The notes under the pieces are model-generated. The model had not been told where the DNA came from, did not search any database, and worked only from the letters and a program-made list of their open reading frames with translations. From Fratercula arctica (lineage: Eukaryota; Chordata; Aves; Charadriiformes; Alcidae): 64,000 nt of DNA. A program made the position numbers and the translations under genes. The stretch lies in contig CANTUZ010000002.1 in the NCBI GenBank assembly GCA_947846985.1, positions 158,159,389 to 158,223,388 of the forward strand, given 5' to 3'. Positions 38,221 through 49,894 of the stretch are shown piece by piece. Position 1 is the first letter of the stretch. The number at the start of each line of letters is the position of its first letter.

Positions 38221-38973
38221 AATTCCATTATATTTGAAAAGTCATGGCAGTCTGGTGAAGTTCCCACTGACTGGAAAAGGGGAAACATAACCCCCATTTT
38301 CAAAAAGGGAAAAAAGGAAGACCCAGGGAACTACAGGCTGGTCAGTCTCACCTCTGTGCCTGGCAAGATCATGGAGGAGATCCTCCTGGAATCTCTGATA
38401 AAGCACATGGAAAATAAGAACATGATTGGTGACAGCAAACATGGCTTCACCAAGGGTAAGTCATGCCTGACAAATCTGGTGGCCTTCTATGATGCTGTTA
38501 CAGCATTGGTAGATAAGGGGAGAGAAAGAGACATCATTTACCTGAACTTATGCAAAGCATTTGACGCTGTCCCACATGACGTCCTGGTCTCTGAATTGGA
38601 AAGGCATGGATTTGATGGATGGAGCACTTGGTGGATAAGGAACTGGTTAGATGGCCGCACCCAAAGGGTTGCGGTCAATGCCTCAATGTCCAAATGGAAA
38701 CCAGTGACGAGTGGCGTTCCTCAAGGGTCAGTACTGGGACCAGTGCTGTTTAACATCTTTGTCGGTGACATGGACAGTGGGATTGAGTACACTCTCAGCA
38801 AGTTTGCTGATGACACCAAGCTGTGTGGTGGAGTCGACACGCTGGAGGGAAGGGATGCCATCCAGAGGGACCTGGGCAGGATTGAGAATTGGGCCCATGC
38901 AAACCTAATGAAGTTCAATGAGGCCAAGTGCAAGGTCCTGCACCTGGGTCAGGGCAATCCCAAGCACAAATAA
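38221..38973 (+). pseudogene. Partial CR1 ORF2 reverse transcriptase, inactivated
   Basis: A 250-residue open frame covers the RT finger and palm. Recognisable parts are [19 protein letters not shown] near residues 21-39, motif B SGVPQGS at about 164-170 and motif C FADD at about 195-198. Motif A reads [10 protein letters not shown] near residue 109: the first, catalytic Asp is Asn. A single changed base makes a stop at 38971-38973, and the C-terminal part continues beyond it in other frames (for example 39158-39439). The frame stays open upstream across the LTR junction to 38131, but without an ATG at that point. The family's role is target-primed reverse transcription of CR1 RNA; this copy cannot do it. 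Confidence 0.88.
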
Positions 38974-39473
38974 AAGCTGGGTGGAGAATAGATTGAGAGC
39001 AGCCCTGAAGAGAAGGACTTGGAAGTGTTGGTGGATGAAAAGCTCAACATGAGCTGACAATGTGCGCTCACAGCCCAGAAAGTCAACCACATCCTGGGCT
39101 GCATCAAAAGAAGTGTGGCCAGCAGGTTGAGGGAAGTGATTCTGCCCCTCTGCTCTGGTGAGACCCCACCTGGAGTACTGCATCCAGCTCTGGGGCCCAC
39201 AACAAAAGAAGGACATGGACCTGTTGGAATGGGTCCAGCGGAGGGCCACTAAGATGATCAGAGGGCTAGAGCACCTCTGCTATGAGGACAGGCTGAGAGA
39301 GTTGGGGTTGTTCAGCCTGGAAAAGAGAAGGCTCTGGGGACACCTTATAGCAGCCTTCCAGTACCTACAGGGGGCCTATAGGAGAGATGGAGAGGGACTC
39401 TTTATGAAGGAGTGTAGTGATAGGACGAGGGGGTTTTAAGCTGAAAGAGGGGAAATTTAGATTAGATATTAGG
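38221..39473 (+). mobile_element. Internal CR1 LINE fragment embedded in the LTR
   Basis: The fragment starts inside CR1 ORF2 just before the RT finger region. It runs through RT motifs and the C-terminal region (39170-39440: the 'ggagtactgcatccagctct' block at 39171, then a block ending 'ttagatattagga') and stops abruptly at about 39473. The CR1 3' UTR and terminal 8-bp units are absent. A normal CR1 insertion is 5'-truncated but keeps its 3' end, so the missing tail shows this is not a simple insertion. By eye, divergence from typical avian CR1 is low. Junction sequences are A-rich on the left ('gagaaaa') and share a short 'agga/ctcttcc' context on the right. Confidence 0.92.
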
Positions 39474-39915
39474 ACTCTTCCCCTTCTTCACTATGGGGTC
39501 TCTCCCATGGGAGACAGTGCTCCATTAACTTATCTGATGTGAGTCCTTTCCACGGGCTGCAGTTCTTCATGAATTACTCCAGTGTGGGTCCTTTCCACGG
39601 GGTGCAGTCCTTCAGGAACAGACTGCTCCAGCATGGGTCCCCCAAGGGGTCACAGATTCTGCCAGCAAACCTGCTCCAGCATGGGCTTCTCTCCCCATGG
39701 GTTCACAGACCCTGCCAGGTTCCAGCACAGGCCCTCCACAGGGTCACAGCCTTCTTTGGGCTTATCCACCTGTTCCAGCATCGGGTTCTTCACAGGCTGC
39801 AGGTGGATATCTGTTCCACCGTTAGCATCTATAAGCTGTAGGGGAACAACCTGCCTTACCATGTTCTTCACCATGGGCTACAGGGTAATGTCTGTTCTGG
39901 CACCTTAAGCACCTC
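39474..39915 (-). repeat. Degenerate tandem units inside the LTR
   Basis: The LTR body consists of imperfect units of about 40-60 bp, each with a 'ctgctccag.(a/g)tggg' box and a 'cac.gg(g/c)tgcag' or 'ggtcaca' box, for example near 39540, 39595, 39628, 39673, 39715 and 39765. The same array is at about 54304-54660 and, in GC-rich form, at 25410-25600. The repetition is a property of the LTR family and not a recent local duplication. In viral sense (minus) it falls between the likely U3 start and the poly(A) signal region. Confidence 0.8.
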
Positions 39916-40234
39916 CTCTTTCCCCATCTTCACTGACTTTGGTGTCTGCAGAGTTGTTTCTTTTTAACATATTCTCACTCCCCTCTTCTGATTTTTGCTG
40001 GTGTTGTGCAGTTTTGGGTTGTTTTTTTCTTCTTATTTTTTTCCATTTCTTAAATATGTTGTCACAGAGGCACTACCACCATTGCTAATTGGCTCGACCT
40101 TGGCCAGCAATAGGTCCATCTTGGAGCCAGATGGCATTGGCTTTGTCCAACATGGATAAGCTTCTGGCATATTCTCACAGAAGCCACTCCTGTAACCCTC
40201 CCGCTACCAAAACCACCCACGCAAACCCAATACA

Positions 40235-40825
40235 CTTGAAAGGGAATAAATATGAAGCATACAAATTACTTAATATAATTAAACAAGTAAAAACAGCAGA
40301 GAAAAGAATGCAGCAAATGAGCATTCTCCTTGTCACGTATATTGGAAGATTTGCAAAGGCACTTAACTCACTTCTTTTTTAAAAATGTAGTACTGAGAAT
40401 TCTATTATTAAAAATATAGATAAACTGAAAAACCTGGAATTTTTTATTAGGTCTTAAAATAGTACATGGAAAAGTATGTAATTCAGAAGTTACATAATTA
40501 AGAGACAGCATACGGGCCTTGAAAAACTTGTGTTGAGAGAACACTTTTCTTTTTACCCAAATTTCTCAGTGATGTACCATCAAAAGCTAGGATGAGATCC
40601 TCTCTCCTCATTGTGTAATGACACAGTATTTCCCTGTGAGTCCCATGTTCAATGTGGGCAAGGGAGAGGACACCATCAAACTGTGGTCCAAACACAGAAG
40701 ATCTGTCTCATAAGTGTAGATCACACGGGAAAGATTGCTTGCTTAAATAACACCTAAAAGCCTCAAGCAAAAACAGATTAAGGCAAGATATAACACCAAG
40801 GAACAGAAAATCAGAAGAGACAGAA
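40235..40825. other. Unique sequence after the LTR, no gene seen
   Basis: AT-rich flank directly following the LTR target duplication. No internal retroviral sequence begins here, which supports the solo-LTR interpretation. No gene was recognised. Confidence 0.6.
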
Positions 40826-40962
40826 CATCATCCCCATTTTACAGTCTGAAGACAGAGAGATTAAATTCTTTGTGGTCAAATGAGAGCACAGAGGACACCT
40901 TTGGCAGAGGCAGAAATATAATCACAGATCACTTTCTTTACCATTAGATTAGCCTTTCCTCC
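40826..40962 (-). repeat. Possible ancient MIR/L2-type repeat
   Basis: The order 'catccccattttacag', 'gacagagagattaaat', 'tggcagaggcagaaatataa' and 'accattagattagcctttcc' matches the reverse complement of the conserved tail of MIR/L2-type elements, in which such blocks appear in this order. Substitution is heavy and no tRNA-like head is visible. The call is based on block order only. Confidence 0.45.
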
Positions 40963-42028
40963 TGGCTTTTGCTTAAACTCATTTGACAGCATCTGACTCA
41001 ATTATACTTTGTGATTAATCTCCTGTATATAATAGCCTTTTTTTGTTTATTTTCTTGTTTATGTACTGTTTTCAGACCAATACCAGTGTCTATAAATGCA
41101 TTTTTATTAGTATTACATGAATAGTTTTCTGATAATGTTGAAGGAGTAGACAATAATTTAGTATGTGCTAATTAATAAAAGGTATGAGTTATCAACCCAG
41201 CACAAGGCAGAGTGTTGCCTTCTTACTGGGGAGGTTCGTTTTGAAATATTAATATTAAATGAAAGGCAAAGAATATATACTTCTCTTTTGTATAGATCCC
41301 TTTCTTTACATATGTCTTTAGGTATGCATGTATATACATAAACGTCACTGACTATTCATCAAACATATGAGACCCACCCCATTGTTGTCCCAGATGCTCA
41401 AAACATGTAGATTCTTATTTAAACAAGGACATATTGCAGAGGTATATAGCATATAGGTCTCCAAAAACACGGTGGTGGAATGAGTAGTTTGCGTTGGCAC
41501 TTACATCAACTTGCACTTGATAGGTTCAAGTTTCTCTTGATAACCTGCTGTAATACTTGTTGACTTTGAGGATCTTTGAAAAATACAAAAGGGCACCTAA
41601 CTAGGATGAATGCCTTGCACATTTCTTAAGGTTCCTGCCAGCTAAGGATGTATCCATGGAATATTTGATTACCAAACACAAAGCTGAATCGACAAAAATA
41701 TTTATATTCTTTATCTCCCTATAAGACAAGAAAAAAAAAAAAAATACAGGGCAAAAATTAATCTAATTCATATTATCCCAAATTAGACATCTAATTAATT
41801 TCTTTACACAGGAGGCTGATAGCACTGACTTGTTGTAGTCAGTCACCTGTGTGGTTTCTGGGGTGTGTACACACCTTGGCAAGATGTCAACATGCTGTTG
41901 TAAAGGCCTTTTTATCATTTCCAGTGCAAAACTTTTCCTTCCTGCCTTCTTCCCTTCCTGCATGCCCTCCAGCCTTTCAGCCTTTCCTTCCTCCCTTAAC
42001 ACCTTCTTTCTCTCTTTTCCTTTTATAT
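40963..42028. other. Unique sequence, no gene seen
   Basis: AT-rich with a short poly(A) at 41730-41744. The region becomes pyrimidine-rich from about 41920 towards the (TTCC)n array. No gene or repeat family was identified. Confidence 0.55.
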
Positions 42029-42093
42029 CCTTCCTTCCTTCCTTCCTTCCTTCCTTCCTTCCTTCCTTCCTTCCTTCCTTCCTTCCTTCCTTC
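42029..42093 (+). repeat. (TTCC)n tetranucleotide array
   Basis: About 16 perfect copies of TTCC (GGAA on the minus strand), preceded by a looser pyrimidine-rich stretch from about 41930. GGAA is the core recognised by ETS-family transcription factors, and long GGAA arrays can bind such factors in other vertebrates; whether this one does is unknown. The array makes a Pro/Ser/Phe-Leu repeat frame that is not a protein. Confidence 0.97.
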
Positions 42094-43301
42094 AGCAGCA
42101 GGGAATATCATAACCTGCGGGAGCTGATGGTCCCACCTCTATCTATATGTGGACTGTTTGCACCAGCTGAATGTGCCTGTCATGCCGGTTAGCAGAGTGA
42201 ATGCATCCAGCCCACTCAGTTAAATTCTAAAGGGAAAGGAGGCCTCCCCAGTGTGGGCAAATAGTTACTCTGGTTGACTCCCACCTCGAGCCTCAATTAA
42301 CTAGCAGCAACTTCAGGATATTAAATTTGCTTGCCACCTACGACAAAAAAGCCAAGCTGCAGTGAGAAAGACTGAACAGTTCTTGCACGTCACTATCAGA
42401 GGGTCTGGGTCCTGTTGCTGTTTAGCGGGTAAGTGGGTACAGATCCCAGTGTTGTGCTATTCCATGACATTTTTAGAACAGGACCTTCCCTGCTCTTCAT
42501 AGGTTCCTGGATGTTGTGTAGAACCAATGCCTTTTATCTTGTCAGAGCAGCTGTGTAGTCTACTGTGGACAATGGATCCCTCTGATCCCTCCACCTTTCA
42601 TCCTACATGCTGCAGTTTTCAAACTGCTTCAATCTAATTTGTGATATCTTAAAAGCAAGTAATGCATCGCTTGTTTCAAGGACTTTCCATTTCCTCAGTT
42701 TCTTGCCTGCTTTTTGGGGATCAACAGCACTACCTACTACAGCGTCTTTCACCAGTAATGTAAAGCACTGTACTGCAATGTAAAGCAAATTACGTCATAC
42801 TGTTCTGCAAAAGATGTGGGTGAATTTCACCTATGATGAAAAAAACAACAGTAACAACAACGAAATATAAACAGACACCTTCCAAGCTCACCAGAAAGAC
42901 ATACTGAAGCACAGATCGAAACATGGCCATAAACCGATGAGGTTCTTTAGATGTGAGGATGACCCTAAGGTATAGCCATTGGATCCACTGTGATCCAAAG
43001 AGTAGTACCTCAATGTCTAAGTTCAGATGTTTTTTTAAATAAATCAGGAAGAATTTTGAAGAACATTTGTAAAATCAAGAAGCTTCCAGAAAAGTTGCAA
43101 GGGTGCAGTTTTAAGAAATAGCAAGGATTTTTTTTTATTTTTTTTTAATAGTCAGAATTCTTACTTGGGGCATCATGTGGGCATAAAACAGATAAAACCA
43201 TTAAAAAGAAAAGGCTTGTGGGACTATATGATCACTGCCAAATATCTTGGCGTTTGTACTATTTTTGCTTATATGATGGAAGATTCATTCCACTTATATA
43301 T
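42094..43301. other. Unique sequence, no gene seen
   Basis: This 1.2-kb stretch between the (TTCC)n array and the antisense CR1 has slightly higher complexity and GC at 42100-42600. No open frame has a recognisable domain and no repeat family was seen. Confidence 0.55.
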
Positions 43302-45087
43302 ACAGAATCATAGAATTGCCTAGGCTGGAAGGGACTTTTCAGATCATCTAGTCCAACCACCAACCTAACACTGACAAAAACCATCAGTAAATCATATCTC
43401 TAAGCACTATGTCTGCCTGTCTTTTAAATACCTCCAGGGATGGTGCCTCAACCACTTCCCTGGGCAGCCTGTTCCAATGTTTAATAACTCCTTCAGTGTA
43501 ATTTTTTTTCCTAATATCCAGTCTAAACTTCCCCTGGTGTAACTTGAGATTGTTTCCTCTTGTCCTATCGCCTGTTACTTGGGAGAAGAGACCAACCCCC
43601 ACCTCTCTACACCCTCCTTTCAGGTAGTTGGAGAGAGCGATAAGGTCCCCCCTCAGCCTCCTTTTCTCCAGGATGAACAACCCCAACTCCCTCAGCCGCT
43701 CCTCATAAGACTTGTTCTCCAGACCCTTCACCGGCTTCATTGCCCTTCCCTGGACACGCTCCAGCACCTCAATGTCTTTTTTGTGGTGAGGGGCCCAAAA
43801 CTGGACAGAGAACTCAAGGTGGAGCCTCACCAGTGCCGAGTACAGAGGGACAATCACTTCCCTGGTCCTACTCACCACATTGCTCCTGACACAGGCCAGG
43901 ATGCCATTGGCTTTCTTGGCCACCTGGGCACGCTGCTGGCTCATATTCAGCCGGCTGTGAACCAACACCCCCAGGTCCTTTTCTGCCAGGCAGCTCTGCA
44001 GCCACTCTTCCCCAAGCTTGTAACGCTGCATGGGGTTGTTGTGACCCAAGTGCAGGACACGGCACTTGGCCTTGTTGAACCTCATACCATTGGCCTCGGC
44101 CCATCGATCCAGCCTGTCCAGATTCCTTTGCCAAGCAGGTTGACACTCCCACCTAACTTGGTGTCCTCTGCAAACTTACTGAGGGTGCACTCGATCCCCT
44201 CATCCCAATCATTGATAAAGCTATTAAAGAGAACTGGCCCCAATACCGACCCTGGGGAACACCACTTGTGACCATCCGCCAACTAGATTTATTCCCATTC
44301 ACCACCACTCTCTGGGCCCAGCCCTCCAGCCGGTTTTTTACCCAGCGTAGAGTTCTCCTGTCCAAGCCATGGGCAGCCAGTTTCTCCAGGAGGATGCTGT
44401 GGGAAAATGTATCAAAGGCCTTACTAAAGTCCAGGCAAACAACATCCACAGCCTTTCCCTCATCCACCGAGTGGGTCACCTTGTCATAGAAGGAGATCAG
44501 GTTAGTGAAGCAGGACCTGCCTTTTGTGAACCCATGCTGACCGGGTTGATCACCTGGTAGTCCTTCATGTGCTGCAAAATGGCACTCAGGATGATCTGCT
44601 CCATGACCTTCCCCGGCACCAAGGTCAGACTGACAGGCCTGTAGTTCCCTGGATCCTCCTTCCTGCTCTTCTTGTGGGTGGCCATCACATTTGCTAGATG
44701 CCAGTCAACTGGGACCTCCCCGGTTTGCCAGGACTGTCTTGGTGAGCAGTTCCGCCAGCTCCCTCAGCACCCTTGAGTGGATCCCATTCAGCCCCATAGA
44801 CTTGTGTATGTCTAGGTGTTGGAGCAGGTCCCTCATCATCTCCCTTTGGATTACGGGGGCTTCATTCTGCTCCCCACCCCTATCTGCTAGCTCAGGGGTC
44901 TGGGTACTCAGGGAACAACCAACTCTACTACTAAAGACTGAGGCAAAGAAGGCATGAAGTACCTCAGCCTTCTCCTCATCCTTTGTCACTATGTTACTGC
45001 CTTAATTTTATAAAGGATGGAGATTCTCCTGAGTCCTCCTTTTGTTACTAATATATTTATAGAAACTCTTTTTATTGTTCTTAACAT
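43302..45087 (-). mobile_element. 5'-truncated CR1 LINE, antisense, with intact 3' end
   Basis: Read on the minus strand, the element starts near 45087 in the ORF2 region between endonuclease and RT. It continues through RT and the C-terminal region and ends at 43302 with the CR1 terminus: the complement of 'ggctggaagggacttttcag' and 'atcatctagtccaaccacc', followed by ATTCTATG/ATTCTG units. The 3' end is complete and about 1.8 kb remain, a normal outcome of incomplete target-primed reverse transcription. It is one of the youngest-looking LINE copies here. No clear target-site duplication was found, as is usual for CR1. Confidence 0.95.
43384..44989 (-). pseudogene. Broken CR1 ORF2 (RT and C-terminal domain)
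   Basis: The coding part is spread over several minus-strand frames. The pre-RT linker is at 44705-44989. The RT finger with [13 protein letters not shown] lies in 44497-44688, and motif A LDFSKAFDTF lies in 44153-44479, with its catalytic Asp kept. The frame then shifts inside motif B: GVPQG is in one frame and SVLGPVLFN continues in another (44082-44282). Motif C reads FAED instead of FADD. The C-terminal region is a clean 233-codon frame at 43384-44085, recognisable by its KDLGVLV and [12 protein letters not shown] segments. At least two frameshifts and the altered motif C make it inactive. The part is typical of the CR1 clade. Confidence 0.9.
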
Positions 45088-48000
45088 CGTCAATTGGTTT
45101 CATTTTAACTCCCCAAAATTTGAAGGGGTTTTCAGCACCAACAGCTGAGAAAAAATTACTTCACAATAGAAGGAAATAGAAAAAAAGTCCTTAGGCATAT
45201 ATTTTTTTAGTTTATCAATTTCTCCAGTACCGCTTCAGGGGAAAAATAATAATCTTCATTGGATATCATAAACTACTGGTGAAGCTACTAAGGACAAATA
45301 TAGCCGTTTCATTGCTGATCATAGCCAGAAAACATAAATGATGCTGTATTTAATTTTAAAAGTAATTATATAGGTGTACAGACCTGGTTCTACTTATGCA
45401 CAGGAAAAAAATTAAGGGGGACATTATTGCTGTGTCCCCATTTGATGTCTTTCCCAGAACAGCTAGGAACTCCAGAAACAAAATTCCTTTTGCTAAATAA
45501 TTATGAACTTTAGGGATGGTTACATTAAATAACCAAAAAGCAATTCAGACCTTTCTAATTCAGGAAACCGAAGCTGTCTTTAAAGAATAGCTGTCTTCTA
45601 TGGGGAAAAGGTAGTAATGAAATTATATCATTAGCACAAAGATTAATATGATTTCAAGAAGATATTCTTGGCCATGAGTTTAATATAAAGACATAGAACT
45701 GGAAAGTAATCATCGGACTCCAGAAATAACTACCAGCTTTGTCAGAAACTATAACACGTCAGCCATGGAATTGAATGTCAAAAGTCTTGGAGAAAGCTAA
45801 ATGCAGAAACAAAAAAGCTACGTAGTTTGTAATGGCTAATGTTTGCTCTCCGTGGCCACAAATGATACGTGACAGCAATCTGATGTAGAAAAAGCGATTT
45901 GAATGGATTTGTAAAACACATTTCCTTCAGGTTACCTGGTGAGTTTATTTCAGCTAAATGGTCGCAGTTTATTTCTGAGGAGTTCTCAACATTACTACAG
46001 CAATATTTAGTCAAATATTGGAGCAGCTACGTAGCACGCACCAGCAAACACGTGGGCAGAACAGTCTGTGCTGACAGTGAAATAAGTGATAGTGAAAAAG
46101 GAGGAAACTTTGATGCTTGTGCATAGGCCTTCTCTTCACATCATTATTGCAAAGACTGGAGAGTATATATCCCTAAATTTTGTTTTACTGTATAGGTTAA
46201 ACACTGCATGTTCATAATTATAAGAAAAGGAAATAGGAAGAGGATAGGGGAATGGAGGAATTTAAATCTTTAACATATTTCAGAGAAGTTGAAGGAGAAG
46301 TGATTAAGAGACACATTGATCACCTGATTTTAAGTAAAAGCTCAATATGGGTGCTGCTTCCACCTTGGAAGTTAAAATAAATGACCATGGTTTTCAAAGA
46401 CAAAAGTTCTTCCCCATGGAAATGCTGTCCAACTGGTAGCAGTAAGGGTTGAAAGAAAAAATGACAGTTGTTCTTCCTGAAAGAGCAGCACTAATGAAAA
46501 CACGTTCACGGAATGTGTATAATACTAATCATGTGGTTACTGGGGTTTTAGTGGTTATGTCTAGGGAGTGTTTTAATGGTTATATTTAGGGAGCATTTGG
46601 GAAATGGTATGCTACAGCAGAAAGCTGTTAGTGATTTACATCTTACATAGCTGCCAATGTTGTGCTTGTAGACAATTGACTTCTACAAAACCATATGATC
46701 AGGACAATTTATTTGCTTTCTGATATCTTTGAACATCCTTGAAACATTTTAAAGTTTGTTTGAGACTTTTTTCCTAAATTTTATTTTGCTTAAACAGAAA
46801 TATGGAAGTCACTACTCTGCATTCCAAGCAAGTAAAATGTTATTTTGTTATTTTATGATGTCATTGTTTCTCTGCATATTGCAAAACCGTAACGCTATGT
46901 AGAGTAACTTACCTTCATTCATGACATCATGGGCTTGCTGTTAATTCAATCAGCAGAGAAGTTGGTAAATAAGGTACTTATCTGTCTGCCTTCCTTATGG
47001 GTTTATCAGCCTTATTTAAGTTAATTGAGCTGCAGGACTGGGGGTTGTTTCTACAGACACCTGCTCTGTTCAAAATGAGACATACAAGCTAAAATTCTCA
47101 AAGCAGCTAACTTGTGGGTTTGAAATGCATGGCACTCATGAACTTTATGGGGAAATGCACAGCTACACTATAAATTTTTTTGAAAGGTGAAAGCAGAAAC
47201 TCGTGCATATGATAAGATAGTGTTAGAAGAACCCTCATATTAGATTTTTGTCTGCACCTTTGAAGTCAAATGCAGTCTGATCTTTACCTCTAATTCAGAT
47301 TTATATTTACCTCTTACACGCTCATTTTTTTCCCTGCTGTTTTTTCAAATATCATCACTTGCCTTTACCCCATCCAAGAGGTGTGTGTGTGTATGAGTGA
47401 GAGAAGCTATTAGCCTGATCTATAGAGACTGTTACATCTGGAGAAAAAAGAAGAAGAAAGCAGAAAAGAAAAAAAGCTGTTTCATTTGGTCTGGGTGATT
47501 TTCTGTTGGTTTCCTTGAACACATTAACACTGATTCTCTTTTAATAGGCTCAGGCATTCCCTTTAACTGTGTTGTTACCAAACAAGTTGTTTTCAAGAAG
47601 TTTTTAAAAGAGTCATGCTGGGAAGAAGAAGAGCACACACACACAAAAAAAAGCAAAAAACAAACCAACAAACAAAATCAACAAAACCAAACCAACTATG
47701 CTTAATTTACAGTATTTTCATCTTGAGAAGGCTGTCAGATATTTCATCTAATCATCTGACATAGCGCCTGCATAACTATTCTGTGTAACAGGGTTGAGCT
47801 GATGGTGGTGTGGGAATCTTAAATCAAGTTTTCATTGCTTCAGTCAGTCTGAATTGGTGCCTAGATGTTATTAGAGTTTAGTTCCTTGTGTGTAATAAAC
47901 CAGGATTAAAGCTGTGCAAAACTCAGCCTTCACAGCATTTATACAAAGATTTTCTTTGCTTACCTTATTTGTGGATTCTCTGATTCCCCAGATTTGCTTT

Positions 48001-49064
48001 CTGTCTGACATTTCAATTAGGCTACAAGTAGCAGGATAATCACGGTAGTAGCTTGGAAAAAAGACCCTTTCACCCCCTTAGGGGTCAATGGTGTATTCAA
48101 GACTATAAATAAAGAAACTAGAGGCATCAGAGAGGACTGAACCAAGTTTCATGCATTTCAGCTAAGGAAATAACATGGTCATTGAGAACTTGTAGATGAC
48201 TGTATCAATTGCTATGGGCATCCAAGAGATAAAGATATGATTACATTTCCCAGGCCTATTAGGTCTATTTGGAAATTTTCAGTAGAGAGACTAGGTGGGG
48301 TTTTCTTTTTGTAGAAAATTTTGGTTTTCAGGAATTGTGGTTTTGTTGGGCAGAAGTGTGCCTTTCCTTCAAAAATTCCAACTTTTCATCAAAACACACA
48401 CAGATCACCTAACCTGAAATAATTTTGAGGAAAGAAAAAAAATTGCCCTTGGAGGAGAAGGAGAGGCTTTGAATGAAATAAAATCTTTTCCTCAGAAAAT
48501 GAAGATTAAGGGAAAAAAAAGAAATCTTCCCTTTCTTACTTGCTTCTTGTGCTTACACATTGGGGTACAACTCTCAGCTCATTCTCTCTCCATATGCCTG
48601 TATCTTATTTATTTGCACCGGTGCCCTGAGGATGGCCTCCAGCTCTGGGACTCCTGCATCCAATGAAAAGCCCATTGGATTGGCCTGATTTCTGTATGCT
48701 CAGACTCACCTGGTTCTGAGAGTAAACCCACAGTAGGAGAAAGAGACTGTGGTTTTATATGAAAGATAAAATTTCAAATACTTGCAAGCCCCTTCTTCAA
48801 AGGATCGTGCTATACAGTGCACTCTCCAGGTCCTGCCTAGGAAGGTGTCTTCCTTCACAAAACCCTTCATATTCCCATCACCTGCTGGACGGTAACTCAT
48901 CCAATGGGAGAGAATAAATTTGGGAAGTCTAGGGAGATTGGATATATTTGTGCTATAAGACACCTTTCTCCTTAACTAGATCGGAAGGAAAGAGAGACGG
49001 TGATATCCTTTGAAGTAATACTGTCGAGATTCAGGAAAAGATATTTATTAAAAAGTTAAATTTT
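45088..49064. other. Unique sequence, no supported gene
   Basis: No gene or young repeat was identified. A/C-rich simple sequence occurs at about 47637-47695 and a short (GT)n at about 47382-47392. The stretch 46850-47060 looks like conserved noncoding sequence in composition (balanced, free of visible repeats), but this cannot be tested here. Short frames, such as 45899-46126, have no known domain. Confidence 0.5.
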
Positions 49065-49165
49065 TTGAAGCAGGGACCATCCATTTGATGTATGTTTATG
49101 GAGCACCTACTATGATGAGTTGCCTGTCTGCTGCTTAATACCATGCATTCTTGTGATTTTAATAG
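49065..49165 (+). repeat. Possible ancient amniote interspersed repeat tail
   Basis: The stretch 'gcagggaccatccatttgat' followed by 'gtttatggagcacctactat' resembles the same old tail suggested at 7010-7115: a GCAGGGAC box, a TGT.TTT stretch, then a GCACCTA box. The element is short and substituted, and I do not know its family name. Confidence 0.35.
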
Positions 49166-49894
49166 CAGTTAATTGTAATAATTTGTACCTTATCTGAAAA
49201 GTGAGATAGCCAGGGAATTTAGTTTGGGGAAAAAGCTAAAGCAAATTAAAACAACAGCAACAGCAACACATAAACAATTATGGAAGGAAAAATTGAGAAG
49301 TTCAGTTCATCAGAAACTCTCCCCTGAGCAGCACAGTTGTGTTTTGCTTTTTTTTTTTTTTAATGAAAAGGTAGATGGAAACTCACAATGGAAATGGAAT
49401 GGACTTAGAAAATAAGTGATATCTGGATGAAACTATCCTTCCTGTTGCATTATGGCAAAGCAAAGAAAATCGTCTGAGCTTAATTGAGAAGAATAACACT
49501 TCATATCTCATTTTTGCAAATAACATATCTTGCCAGCACGAATTTCCAGAATTTACCTACATACATATATTTGTACTACCTAGATAGATAAATAGATGGA
49601 TAGATAGATAGACACATACATATTGTAGCAATTTGTTAAGTTAAGAAAATTCATTGTGTTGGAAAAAAACCTCTTCAGTCCTTTGTCTTTGTTGTGGTCA
49701 CATCTCCACAGCTGTCAGTAATGTTTGAAAATAAAAGGTCATATCCACTCCTCCCTGAAATCAATAAGAGACATCTTCAATTACAGTAAAAATTACCTTC
49801 ACAGGACACTTGCTATTTAAGACTTAGAGTTTTTATAATAACAAAGCTGAGGCAAAATCTTTCTCTCACATAAACCAGTTTTACCGAAAAGAAA
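49166..49894. other. Unique sequence with a small TAGA microsatellite
   Basis: A T run of about 13 lies near 49349-49361, and a short imperfect (TAGA)n lies at 49580-49611. No gene was identified. Confidence 0.55.

Larger units (their letters stand above)
38135..40234 (-). mobile_element. Chimeric endogenous-retrovirus LTR carrying a CR1 fragment
   Basis: The outer parts match the LTR at 53876-54955. The left edge starts TGTGGTTGGTGG at 38135 and runs to about 38220. The right part runs from 39474 to the terminus 'caaacccaatac' + A at 40234. Flanks are CTTGC (38130-38134) and CTTGA (40235-40239), a 5-bp target-site duplication with one mismatch, which suggests an ERVL-like integrase. Between 38221 and 39473 lies an internal CR1 piece in opposite orientation. 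It replaces a segment equivalent to about 333 bp of the other copy (53961-54293), the part that carries the AATAAA signal. No gag/pol/env is near, so the LTR acts as a solo copy. Minus orientation is inferred from that AATAAA in the intact relative. Confidence 0.85.

Noticed and set aside
43579..44271. 230-codon plus-strand frame
   Set aside because: It is the opposite-strand shadow of the antisense CR1 ORF2, where conserved RT motifs read on the minus strand.
45684..45730. Possible CR1 end ('catagaactggaaagtaatc')
   Set aside because: The match is about 30 bases with no collinear continuation, so chance cannot be excluded.
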